From Eutrigla gurnardus (Eukaryota > Chordata > Actinopteri > Perciformes > Triglidae): a stretch of DNA of 64,000 bases. How positions within the stretch are numbered: position 1 is the first letter of the stretch; each line of letters begins with the position of its first letter. The notes beneath the pieces are model-generated. The model saw nothing but the letters and a program-made list of their open reading frames with translations, ran no database searches and was not told the origin of the DNA. A program made the position numbers and the translations under genes. The stretch is from NCBI GenBank assembly GCA_963514095.1, contig OY741276.1, positions 24,032,895-24,096,894 of the forward strand, in the 5' to 3' direction. Positions 1 through 10,110 of this stretch are shown piece after piece.

Positions 1-10
1 TTAAAGTGGC

Positions 11-37
11 AACACACCACACACACACACACACACA
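11..37. repeat. (CA)n microsatellite
   Basis: A short CA dinucleotide run with one interruption near its left end. The following 1160 bases (38-1199) are single-copy looking and hold no coding signal or recognisable repeat. Confidence 0.9.
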
Positions 38-1197
38 AGCAGAAACCTGCATGTGCATGCATATAAACAGATGCATTCACACGCAGAGCCACACATACCG
101 GTAGTGTATATGCATTTGATTTATTTTCCTTGCTCCGATGGGCTAAACTCCCTCTCCTGTGGCTCTCAGTGAAGGTCGATGCGACAGCTCTGCTGAGGAA
201 CAGAGGTGATGCTGCTCAACCATTTTAAAGCTTGGCTCCCTTCATGTCTGCCTTAGGCCTGCAGATTCGTAGGAGGCTGGCAAACTCAACACAGACGTCT
301 GTGAATAATATCAAGTGTGAGACATTGATTTCAATCATTTCAGAAGTCCCCACAGCTGCCTTGGAATGGTCCTTGTCTTCCTCTTCTGTTCACACAGTAT
401 TTTACCAAAAGTGTCCTTCTTGTCTCTAGCTCTCCATGCAGCTGTTTTGTTTTTGTCAGGTTGGTTCAAAGACTTCATCAGACCACAGCAGCTTCATCCT
501 TGCCAAGTTCTCCCAACACAGCTTTGTTGCAAATGAGGAAATCAATGACACCTGTCAAATAATTCTGCTTGGGTATTCCTCTTCTCCTTGTAAAATGTAG
601 TGAAGATGCAGCGATATGCCGATGACAACCCGTTATAGCTTCCTAGAAATAGCATGTGTTTGATGACAGAGCAATAAACAGACTTAACAACCTTTATTGA
701 CCGTTAAACAGAGCATGTAGCGTATGTAAATGTTTCTCAATAACTGTGAGTCTGAACCTACAGTCGACCGTGCCGCCCTCGCAATTATGGCCCCATAAGT
801 GGACACATTCATGAGATTAGAAATGCTTAAAACAAACTGCATCTTTCACACAGCCATATTCACACAAACACTGAAGCCCACAAGTGCTCATTCCTTGCAA
901 GCTACCATGCATAGAAACAGCTTTGCCCTCTCTCTGTCAAACATTTCCTCCCATAGCCGGCTAAAAAAGTGTTTCCCAACGCTGACAGGGAGAATGGATG
1001 GCCTCCATTACGCCCGGCTACAAACACATTCCGCCAGGATGAAGGGGCCGTAAATTATCCTGCGAGCGAGCAGCCCAGGCCACAGCCGAGCCAACAACCC
1101 CCCTCGCTTCTAATGGGGTCGGCCCATCCACAGTCTGCACCGCAGTGAATCACACAGACCGCACCAAAACATACACTGTCACCTGTGTGTATATCTA

Positions 1198-1199
<2 letters not shown>
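38..1199. other. Intergenic, nothing recognised
   Basis: There is no long open frame with family resemblance, no terminal-repeat structure and no simple repeat. The short open frames at 232-429 and 799-1053 have no recognisable domain. Confidence 0.6.

Positions 1200-1249
<50 letters not shown>
1200..1249. repeat. (TG)n microsatellite
   Basis: A pure TG run of about 50 bases. The poly-His/Thr frame read across it on the minus strand is an artefact of the repeat. Confidence 0.97.
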
Positions 1250-1251
<2 letters not shown>

Positions 1252-1980
1252 CATTGAAATAGAGGATGGCTCTTTGAACCAAACACCTGGGAAGAAGTCC
1301 TTGAACCATCTGAATAAGTGAGATTTAACAAAGACATGCATGCAGCATGGTTACTCTTGGGGTTTCTCGTGACTGGGCAATATTACACCACAATAACAGG
1401 TCTAACATTGTGAAGCTTGAGGGCGTAACTGTAGAAACATCAGCAGTATGGCAGGTCAAATTCAGTTCACACGACACAAGTGTTGTTGGAAAGCCATCAA
1501 ATAAGCTGAGACATTGCCCCTTGGCGTGGTTAAATGCTAAGTGTGTGTGCGTAAATCATTACATGCAACTAGTAAAATGTCAGGCAACATTGCATTCCCA
1601 CAAGGTAAAGCTTGTTCTTCTCATGTGACAGTTGCCTTTCAGCGTTGCCCCGCAGCACTGACGGAAATCTAGGTCCTCCCTTAAAATTGCTAGTTGACAA
1701 AAAAAACCCAAAGGCGAAATCTTCACACTGTAACTAGTTCTCTTTCTCTTCTTCCTGGTCATTTCTTTTCACACTGCTGGGAAATTCATAAGAGGGTTGT
1801 TCTTAAATAAATGGGTACACATGCATAGTGCAGGTTGTTGTGGCTTAGACAAATGTGTTGTGTGAACTTTTAAGGTACATTCATACAAAATGTAAATTGA
1901 ACTTTTCCAAATTAAACAATGTCTACCAACCATAGACTTTTTATTTATGTCTAAATTATGTTATTTTAAGTGTGTATGGA
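1250..1980. other. Intergenic, nothing recognised
   Basis: Single-copy looking sequence. The overlapping short open frames at 1347-1628 (+) and 1580-1762 (-) show no domain or codon bias. Confidence 0.55.
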
Positions 1981-2250
1981 GCAGCTACAGTGCTACCTCT
2001 CCGATTGATCTGAACTCCATTCAGAAAACTTGTAAAAGTTATTTGCTTATCGTCTTGCAGACAGAACTAACAAACTGTAAGTCATCATGATGTAGTTAAT
2101 TCAGCATCATTCATACGTTTATTGCATTTCAATCACAACAAATCGTTTTTTGGGGGGTTCATACCACTGTAGTAAACCAGACAAGTGTGGCTTGCTACTC
2201 ACAGTGAATACAGCTTAGTTAAATTCACAGAGCACCTCTGGGTGATGTCG
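1981..2250 (+). repeat. Dispersed repeat family B, copy 1
   Basis: The segment around 2120-2240 is alignable by eye with 14690-14815 in the same orientation. Shared landmarks are a TTCATACC/TTCATACT block, GTGAATACAGCTT, and AAATTCACA followed by AGCACCTCTG. The upstream part (ctacctc-cgat near 1993) is also shared, more loosely. The class is unknown, with no coding capacity and no clear terminal repeats, so the boundaries are approximate. Confidence 0.6.
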
Positions 2251-3012
2251 TTTGATTACGCACCGTTAGTTTCTGAATTTGTGTGTTTTTGGATACCTAC
2301 TTGGATTTTTAAATACTTTTTTATCATTCCTTAAAAAACACAGTATTTCTATCAGGGCACATTTTGCACATCATTGTCTTAAAGCCTTTTGAAGAAATGA
2401 TCATGTAGGTGTTTTTATCATTCACTTTCTTTGTCAATGTGTAATCTGTTGTTATCAAATATGTCTGACATTTCCAAGGGCTTTATTCGGAAGATCAGTT
2501 CACCCAACACATGATCATCATTTAAAAATGTATTTATTAAAAGGTTTCCCTTTAATTCTGGGTAATCCACAAATCATACTCTTGATATCCATTTCAGCGG
2601 AACCAGTAGTTCTAAGAAATATTTGATAATTGAATGAAAACTGTGGGCAGTGAACTGTGTGTTCTGTAAATTATACAAAGACTGTTTCTGAAAAGACTAT
2701 ATCTTTTCTTGAGTTTCTGCCCGTCATCGTTATTTGGTTTCATAACAGGATCAGCAAAAATGAGTTAGGTGGTCTTATGAGCATCCGCATTATTTTCCTC
2801 AAATCATCAAACGTCTCTATGAGCAATGCAATAAGCTAAGATGTAAGCTAGCTCTAGTGCCCACATACTTGCATATAGAGACAAGCCAACACATAAGAAC
2901 TCAACACAAATGTAGGTGAATATGTTATGTGAGGAGCTTTAACTGAAAAAGTCTTATGAAAGTCTCAATTTCATAATGATACCTCTATGTGATGTACATA
3001 AAAAAGGAGACT
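2251..3012. other. AT-rich intergenic, nothing recognised
   Basis: AT-rich sequence without identifiable repeat ends or genes. The open frame at 2657-2839 has no domain. Confidence 0.5.
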
Positions 3013-3020
3013 ATCAGAAC

Positions 3021-4209
3021 TAGGGTTGGGCATCGTTTGAATTTTAACGATTCTGATTCCAATTCCGATTCCTTGTTTCGATTCCGGATCCAAACGATTC
3101 TCGATTCCGATTCTTTTAAGAGGCAGGGTCAAAAAAGTTTAGAATATTTTAAATGAGCTAGCTAACCAACGGTCTTTCTGAATGAAATAGTTGACCTTCT
3201 CCATCAATTTTAATTCTATGAACTTTTTACTTTTTATGAACTTTACTATGAATTTCTCACAGGGCTGTTTTCAAGTACAATATAAATATCAAATCTATGA
3301 ATTTGAATATAAATATAAATTATGAATACTTTTTCACAGGGGTACACTTTCCTCAAGAGAGCTTTATTTTTGAAAACCTCATGAAAACACATTTACAGTG
3401 TATGATGCTGCAGGTACTTTAACATGTTACCGTGCTCCCACTGATGTGCTAACCTGGTGCAGAACAGCAAATAAACAATAAGAAACAACTTGTAAAACCT
3501 TCCTTTTGTTGCACCGACATCTTCCCCTTTGCCGCTAAGGTGAACGGAGTAGGCTCAGCACATCGCGGAGTCGTGGAGTCACCAGCCTGGCTAACGTTAG
3601 CAATCTCAGGTCGTAAATTGTCTATGAAAAAATACGTGGGCTAATTTGTTAGGTGCCTCAATGTTGGCGCAAGACATATTATTTATTGTTTAACTCTTTC
3701 CGGATTCGGACTGCGGTTCAGTCACTGCTGTGCCACGCTGGGGGTCGGACCCGGACCCAGACCCGGAGCCAGAGGAAGACGCAGCAGAGGACGGTCAGCG
3801 CGTCAAAGACGGGGCACACATTTATTTCTACTCCATGAACTCGGAGGAGGTGCTTTTTCATGTCCGTCGTACACCCTCCTATGCACAAAATAATCTTGTC
3901 GCAAGTGCATTTTACCAAGATTTCGTTGTTTTTAGAAAAGTGAAGCCACACTTTGGACCGCCGATGCACGCTATCCATGCTCGACTCGCTCGGTTATGCA
4001 AACACTTCCGGTGGACGCTTCTTCGTTGGTGTTCAGCGGCTTCTTCTTCTCCGTTCGGCGGACTGGCAACGAACCGCATAAACAAACTAGTAAAACAAAA
4101 TTTTTGTAAACAAAAAAATAATCAAAATTCAAACATCTTCGTAACGGTTCCGGAACCGGACATTAGGAACCGGTTCCTATTTGGAACCGGATCTCGGTGC
4201 CCAACCCTA
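3021..4209 (-). mobile_element. Non-autonomous hAT-superfamily transposon (8-bp TSD)
   Basis: The element starts TAGGGTTGGGCA at 3021 and ends with the inverse TGCCCAACCCTA at 4209. It is flanked on both sides by the same 8 bases, ATCAGAAC (3013-3020 and 4210-4217). An 8-bp duplication with such ends is typical of hAT elements. Inside, the minus strand keeps a relic of a BED-type zinc finger (3835-3957), the DNA-binding module at the N-terminus of many hAT transposases. No catalytic transposase core is present, so the copy is not autonomous. Several short AACCGGTTCC-like inverted blocks sit near the right end. The intact TSD suggests a moderately young insertion. Confidence 0.9.
3718..3978 (-). 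pseudogene. BED zinc-finger remnant of a hAT transposase
   Basis: An 86-residue open frame on the minus strand starts at 3978. Residues 8-48 read as a BED finger: SKVWLHF start, a Cys pair at C24/C26, then GGCTTDMKKHLLRVH with H43 and H48. The normal BED spacing is C-x2-C followed by H-x3-5-H. Here the cysteines are separated by one residue, so zinc binding is doubtful. The frame runs on past the finger into sequence without similarity and ends with no RNase-H-like core. It lies entirely inside the TIR-bounded element and has no relation to znf703. Confidence 0.7.
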
Positions 4210-4217
4210 ATCAGAAC

Positions 4218-5018
4218 AGATATTCTATTCTGTTATTCTTAATGCTTGTCATGGTGCTACCGGGTAGAATTCTGCACAAAATTGGTTGAAATCATGCAGG
4301 TTCACCAGAAACTCCTTCAGCTCAGATTCCAGTCACATTGCTGGGCTAAATGTAGGGAAGGGAGGCACAGGAGAACCAGAAGCAGGACAGCACAGGGCGG
4401 ACTGGCATGACCATGCCTTTTAAAATGCATTCAGTTCATATGAACATATCAATGCCCTCTGAACTCTTACCATAACCACATAACCTGACAGAATGGCCCC
4501 TCCTCCCTGCTTAGGCCCTCACCATGGGGCAGCCAGCTGCAGGGTCCTGCCTGAGGTGGAATGGGCCTTGGTGACAAGTCACATTATACCTGGGTGTTGA
4601 CAGGGGGAAAAGGGGTCAGCCATGCTGTCAGGGTGGAGAGGGAACCGGGGAGGTGATGGGAGTGGGAGGAGGTGAGTGAGGAGGAATGGAGCTCCTTTCA
4701 TCAGGCCCTTTCTTGAGTGACAGGCGGCACAGCTGTGACACTGATGATGCATTCCAGTACACGTGGGCTTGAGTCCACACAGACAGACAGGGTGGAAAGA
4801 GTCCCACAGGAATGTGTTGTAGGGGAGACTCAGCGCCATGGATTCTGTTGACCCGCAATTTTAATTGCAGAATACGTTTTACCACCCTGTCAAACTGGAA
4901 TAAATCTAGATGACATGAAATTCATGGTGATCATAATCATAAGGTCTTTAACAGCAACGTAAATAAATGAGACAAATATGTCTTATTCAGCATGTATAAC
5001 TTGCACTAAAGTGTTCTA
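4218..5018. other. Intergenic, nothing recognised
   Basis: Single-copy looking sequence. Two overlapping minus-strand frames (4579-4839 and 4628-4885) lack domains and are judged to be chance frames. Confidence 0.5.
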
Positions 5019-5305
5019 ACCATAGACCGTAAGAAGTGGCCGTAGCCTTCCCATTGGTTTGTAGACAACGATTTTGAAGGCTGGAGTTCCCATCTTGGAT
5101 TTTTGCAAACAGTAAAGGGAAGTGTCCATATTTGAATCTGATGAAGACAAGCAGCAGAGCACCAACCTTACTGCATCTGGCTCCACCTAGCTTCTGGTGC
5201 GAAGCTCTTAACAAAGTTAGCTTCATAATTTAATTTAATCAGTTTTATAGCTAAGTGTTCTCACTACTTCTAAGTAATCTCAGTAGCTAATTGTATTTAA
5301 AAAAC
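5019..5305 (+). repeat. Dispersed repeat family A, copy 1
   Basis: It begins with CCATAGACCGTAAGAAGTGG and carries the family A landmarks CCCATTGGTTTGTAGAC, TTTTGAAGGC, CTTCTGGTGCGAAGCT, AACAAAGTTAGCTTCATAA and CAGTAGCTAATTG. At least eight other copies with the same ordered landmarks occur in the window on both strands. The class is unresolved: no coding capacity, and no TSD found for this copy. Confidence 0.75.
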
Positions 5306-5564
5306 AATATATTTCACCAAATTACACAAGAACATAAAATATGCTATAAACATTCCTTAGAGTCTGAAAGGAGTCTGCAAAATATGCCCAGGAGATCTGG
5401 TAACAGAAAGGTACACAGACGTTAACAAAACTTTAATTAGGTTTTTTTTCAGTTGTTATGTGACACCATTTGCCAATATTTCTTTCATATTTCAATCAGG
5501 TTAAATGGGATTATCATTATTTTTCTCCATGAAATCAGAAAACACAGTCACAGAGAGATGAGCG

Positions 5565-6434
5565 CAAGGGAGTAGGTTTGATTTTGAGATTGGTGGGGAC
5601 ACAAAAGTGCTCCAAGGCAGCACTCCTGAAAGTTTTGTTGCATTAGCAATCATAATTTCACGTCATGAAGATGTTATATGTTAGATTACTTAATATTAAT
5701 TAATTATATTTTATAATTATAAAATCACATGATCATCTAGAATCTGAGGTTTTATTGTATTTCCACCACAAATTTTCTTTGTTTGTGTTTTTAAACCGTT
5801 GCTCTCTTCTACACAAATACATGAAAATAAGAATTAAAAATAACTTTTAAAAAGTGTATCTCTTTGGCATTAAATATTCTCTTTTATTCAGTATCTGTAT
5901 TGTTGAGCCTCTACCTATACACCCTTGAAATAACTTACACTTTGACTCCTAAAGAAGTCTCTTATATCCACTTTTCTTTTCTTTGACATCCTTCAAATCC
6001 TGTACAGCACACACGCACGCACACACGTACACACGCAAACAGACACAAACACAGATGTAAATGACACCACTGATATTAAAATCCATCTAGCTGACGTGAC
6101 CCAGGAAGAACAAATGCCGAACATGTTGACAACTTACACTCGCAGTTGCAGATAACATGCACTGCCTCTCGTCCGGTCCAAGCAGGTTGCAGGTAGTTTT
6201 AACAAGCAGAAGGAGTGGCAGTGGGGACAGCCAATCACATGTAAGTTAGCGAGAAACCGGCAGCCGATCAGGGAGCGGTATTTAGGTTAGAGGTGGGACT
6301 TCTAGCAGAGACCAACCCTTTGTGTGCCAGACTAAACACTACGGACAGCGGTTGTATTGATAGTGACTACACAGTAGCGGCTGAATATTGGTAGGGACGT
6401 GTCCCTAGCGTCCCTACCCAATTCTACGCCCTTG
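5565..6434. mobile_element. hAT-type MITE (8-bp TSD GATGAGCG)
   Basis: The left end CAAGGGAGTAGGTTTG at 5565 and the inverse of the right end, CAAGGGCGTAGAATTG at 6434, form an imperfect TIR. Both sides are flanked by GATGAGCG (5557-5564 and 6435-6442). There is no transposase coding. The right end contains a 9-bp hairpin (GGTAGGGAC at 6390-6398, GTCCCTACC at 6410-6418). A short degenerate CA/CG tract lies at about 6008-6055. Ends plus TSD define the whole 870-bp insertion. Confidence 0.88.
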
Positions 6435-6442
6435 GATGAGCG

Positions 6443-7200
6443 TATCTGTCATATCACAACAAAAGTTAACTCAAGGCAGTTTTCACAGGACCAGAGCACA
6501 CTCAAGCCAATTAATTTCAAAGTCCCACCAGCATATGTCAAATATTGAAATTGTTCTCACTTCTTCACTTCTCATTTCAGTCCTTATATGCATTTGTGTG
6601 TGTCGTGCCTCAGTGTTTGGACTCTGTGTCCTCTCCTTCCTCTCCTCTGGCTGTGGCGTAAAAACTGGCCACATGGAGTCATCCCTTTCCTGTCACCACC
6701 GTTGCCCTATTTATCCTGCACCCATTCATCAGGCTTTTAATGAAGTAGCAGGTTTATTAGGCTGCGGTAAAACAATCCACCCTCCCGCTGTCCGCAGCCA
6801 GCACGGGGAGGCAGCCAGCTCCCCAGCTACTGAACTTTGCTGACAAAGCTAGTGTGCCTGTGTGAATGAGACTGTGAGCAGCAGGTGGGCCAACCGTGAT
6901 GGCAAGTTGGCTATCGCCTGAAAGCAAGCAAGCTCCAGTACGATTCATCCTTGATGCTCTCTCTCTTGGACTATGAAGAGCTTAGATAGGACGACGACTT
7001 CATTTGTCGAAAAGATGGTTTTGATACATACAAAGATTAAAAGATATGAATCAGAAAAACTGATGCAAGAGTGAGATTTGGCGACATTGATAGAAAACCA
7101 CAGATTCGACCAACAAATTCTGCATCAACATGTCACTCCTCTACTAGCTTGCAGTACTATGTGCACTACTATACTGTATGTTACCTTACTGTAAATAATA
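6443..7200. other. Intergenic, nothing recognised
   Basis: A 135-codon open frame at 6436-6843 overlaps the hAT TSD and shows no domain; it is treated as chance. No repeat structure was seen. Confidence 0.5.
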
Positions 7201-7246
7201 AACATGTTGTTGCTAGAAGGCCCTCTGCTCCTAGCAACAACATGTT
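7201..7246. repeat. Perfect 16-bp inverted repeat (hairpin)
   Basis: The arms AACATGTTGTTGCTAG (7201-7216) and CTAGCAACAACATGTT (7231-7246) are perfectly complementary around a 14-base loop. No TSD was seen at the arm ends. Function is unknown; it could be the core of an old MITE. Confidence 0.85.
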
Positions 7247-7941
7247 CGAGGGGTACCCATGTTCCCAGGGTCGTATGTTTCCATGGACGATGTTCACACA
7301 AGGATTTCACCTGGTTCCTCTCACTTCAATCCTTTTCATTGAGTAAGTAACAGTAAATACACAAGTTTTAATCGATTTCTTAAATCAGTAGTCGGCCGCC
7401 TTAATAATACTAGCAGTAAGCGTCAAGCAGGACTTCGGTGACGGTCTAGTCAGGATCAATTCCCACCACGATCCAGGGAAACCTGCGAGATGAGAAAGCA
7501 CAAGGACTACGGAGAATGCGTACAAATTCTTTCAATACAAATGTGAAAATATCAAATCCAGATTGTGTAGATTGTATTGAATCAGCATCATATTGAAGTG
7601 TTACAAATGTATTGTTTGCATATCAGATAGTGAACTGTCGGATTAAATCATCGCGTGTGTGTGTGTGAATGTGTGTGTGTCTGTCCTGTAGCAGAGAGGT
7701 GTTGACGGTGATTCTCTTTGACTGGCTGGTCTCCATTGGAGTCTCGCTGCTGTCTGCTTGCAGACCTCTCACTGTCAATAAGCCACAAGATAGATACTCA
7801 CAATATACAAATGATTTTGACAGCAGAATTCATAAGCAAGGTGCAGATCTCTGCTGTCTTTTAGTCCTTGAATCAAGGAACAGAGAAGCTGACCTCCAAT
7901 TGTTAATAATCATAAATTCTTTCTCTTTTTTTTGCACTCCA
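7247..7941. other. Intergenic, nothing recognised
   Basis: Contains a short GT-rich stretch at about 7654-7682. No gene or transposon was recognised. Confidence 0.5.
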
Positions 7942-7986
7942 CCCCCCCCCCCCCTCTCCCTCTCTCTCTCTCACTCTCTCTCTCTT

Positions 7987-8044
<58 letters not shown>
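7942..8044. repeat. Compound microsatellite C13-(CT)n-(CA)n
   Basis: A C-run (7942-7954) passes into an interrupted CT tract (about 7955-7996) and then a pure CA tract (to about 8041). It is the first of six simple repeats within 1.1 kb. Confidence 0.95.
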
Positions 8045-8045
<1 letters not shown>

Positions 8046-8153
8046 ATAACCATTTGACATGTTCACTATGATGACAGGCAGTCAACATCCCCCTGCTCAC
8101 ATGACATTTGCACAGTCTCATCTTGCTGGTCTTGTTGGGCCTTCACTAATGAC

Positions 8154-8187
8154 ACACACACACAGACACACACACACACACACACAC
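8154..8187. repeat. (CA)n microsatellite, interrupted
   Basis: A CA run of about 34 bases with one CAGA interruption. Confidence 0.9.
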
Positions 8188-8347
8188 TGACACGCACATA
8201 CTGAAGAGGATAGAAATCGCTGAGCTATTTGGGTATGTCAGTCCGATTTGCAGAGCAGTTGGCTGGCTCACCAGGCAGGATTGCATCAAACAGACAGGCC
8301 TCTTCTATGGAGGTCTGGCCTCTCTCGCTTGCTGTCACTCTCTCTCA

Positions 8348-8349
<2 letters not shown>

Positions 8350-8385
<36 letters not shown>
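8350..8385. repeat. (CA)n microsatellite
   Basis: A pure CA run of 36 bases, preceded by a short CT/CTCA tract. Confidence 0.95.
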
Positions 8386-8386
<1 letters not shown>

Positions 8387-8548
8387 TTTTTCCTGCAGGT
8401 AATTAGAAGCTGGAGGTCTTCCATCAAACACAAACTCACCCTCTTGACTCCACAAATATTGATTTGAAAGAGTCTGTCCACAGTGATTCAAGAGCAACCA
8501 GGCAGAAAAAAGTGTCTCCATCAAGGTGTTGTTTGCCATATTTGATTT

Positions 8549-8553
<5 letters not shown>

Positions 8554-8627
<74 letters not shown>
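8554..8627. repeat. (CA)n microsatellite
   Basis: A pure CA run of about 74 bases. Confidence 0.97.
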
Positions 8628-8629
<2 letters not shown>

Positions 8630-8769
8630 TATCTATGAATAAGGACACATTCATACACAAATATACATGGGTGCCACACAAACAAACAAAAAGTGAGTTT
8701 AATGGCACCAAGTATGAGTGAAGCCAAGCGTGAGACATGAGTGTCAGTCAGGGCAGATCATCCTGTCTT

Positions 8770-8771
<2 letters not shown>

Positions 8772-8806
<35 letters not shown>

Positions 8807-8811
8807 GTGTC

Positions 8812-8908
<97 letters not shown>
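8772..8908. repeat. Compound (TGTC)n-(TG)n microsatellite
   Basis: About eleven TGTC/TGTG units (8772-8817) run straight into a TG tract of about 90 bases. The sequence CACA/TGTG switch between this and the CA block at 8554-8627 makes the two arrays complementary to each other, so the interval 8554-8908 could fold back. Confidence 0.97.
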
Positions 8909-8910
<2 letters not shown>

Positions 8911-8991
8911 CCATGGAGTCTATCCAGGCCATCACTCACACTTTACCCAAGGAGAGGGCGTCGGACAGGTTTTATTAAAACTCAGTCAGAG

Positions 8992-8995
<4 letters not shown>

Positions 8996-9029
<34 letters not shown>
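8996..9029. repeat. (TG)n microsatellite
   Basis: A pure TG run of about 34 bases. Confidence 0.95.
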
Positions 9030-9030
<1 letters not shown>

Positions 9031-9360
9031 TCATCTGCCTCAGGCTCAGAAGAGATATCATCTCTCCCTTGACATGTTCTTTCATCTTGCCTTTTTTCTT
9101 CTTGACAGACACCATTTTGGATGCCAGTCAGTTTTTTTACTGAGGCCTTTCTGCAAGCCTGACTTAATCCATTGTCTCATGTGCGTCAATGCCTGAGTTA
9201 CTCTCCATGTAAAATTCCATTTTAATCATATCATTATCATATCATCATATACAGATACAACGCTAGTGAATCAGTAAACTGGGATCTTAAAGGATGTGTT
9301 GAGTAAGTAAGTAAGTCAGTAACCATTGGTCAGTTGAGTGGCATCACAAAGGGGCCTTTT

Positions 9361-9735
9361 TTTCTTCTTCGACAGGTGGATCTGATGAAAACAAGCAGGC
9401 AGCAGAGCACCACCCCGATTCTGGTGTAAAACTGTTAGCAAAGTTAGCTTCAAAATTCAAGGTCAAAATTACAACTAAGTGTGAGTGATGATAGTAGCTA
9501 ATTGCATTTGTAAAAAATAAAAAATCTGTGGTCTGTTGGACTCTAAATGGACCATAATGTACTAAATGAAAATCATGCTGGATTGAAGAAGACTTGAGAT
9601 TGAGACCATAAACTCATGTTCAAGAGAGAAGTAGGCTCATTTCATCTCATAGACTTCTATACAAACAGTCTACTTTCCCCCTGATGACCAGCAGAGAGAA
9701 TGCAAGTTTAAGGCACTTCAGCAATTGGCTTTACT
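9361..9735 (+). repeat. Dispersed repeat family A, copy 2
   Basis: Ordered landmarks are GGTGGATCTGATGAA, AAAGTTAGCTTCAAAATTCAAGG, GTAGCTAATTGCATT, GGTCTGTTGGACTCTAAATG, ATTGAAGAAGACTTGAGA and CCATAAACTCATGTT. The order matches the copies at 24255-24665 and 31630-31890. The element is non-coding. Confidence 0.75.
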
Positions 9736-10047
9736 TTTCAGTAAGCCTGAAACATACAAATATACCCTGCTTTCTGCTTGTACTTTCAAAAGAAAACAGC
9801 AAAGGAGTATGAAGTGGTGTGATGAAGGTACATCTTCTGTTTCCACCCGGATGAAATCAACCGTGAGCCGCAACGTTGTAGCACATTATAAAAAAATAAC
9901 ATATGGAGCGGCTGTAGAACGTGTCACAGATGTTCTTTCTCCACAAATGAATTACTTCTCATTGCTACACGAAGAAGAGCAGCAAAAGCCACACACGCAG
10001 CAGGCGCAGTAATTAAAATGCTGAGACAAGGCTTTCCCTGTACGATA

Positions 10048-10049
<2 letters not shown>

Positions 10050-10106
<57 letters not shown>
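10050..10106. repeat. (TC)n microsatellite
   Basis: A pure pyrimidine TC tract of 57 bases. Poly-Arg/Glu frames on the minus strand come from it. Confidence 0.97.

Positions 10107-10110
<4 letters not shown>

Noticed and set aside
8772..8817. TGTC tandem units as a CRISPR-like array
   Set aside because: Four-base perfect tandem repeats without spacers in a vertebrate genome; a plain microsatellite.
8345..9196. Several open frames of 60-150 codons made of Cys-Val, His-Thr or Leu-Ser-Val-Cys repeats
   Set aside because: They are direct translations of the CA/TG/TGTC arrays and have no non-repetitive domain.
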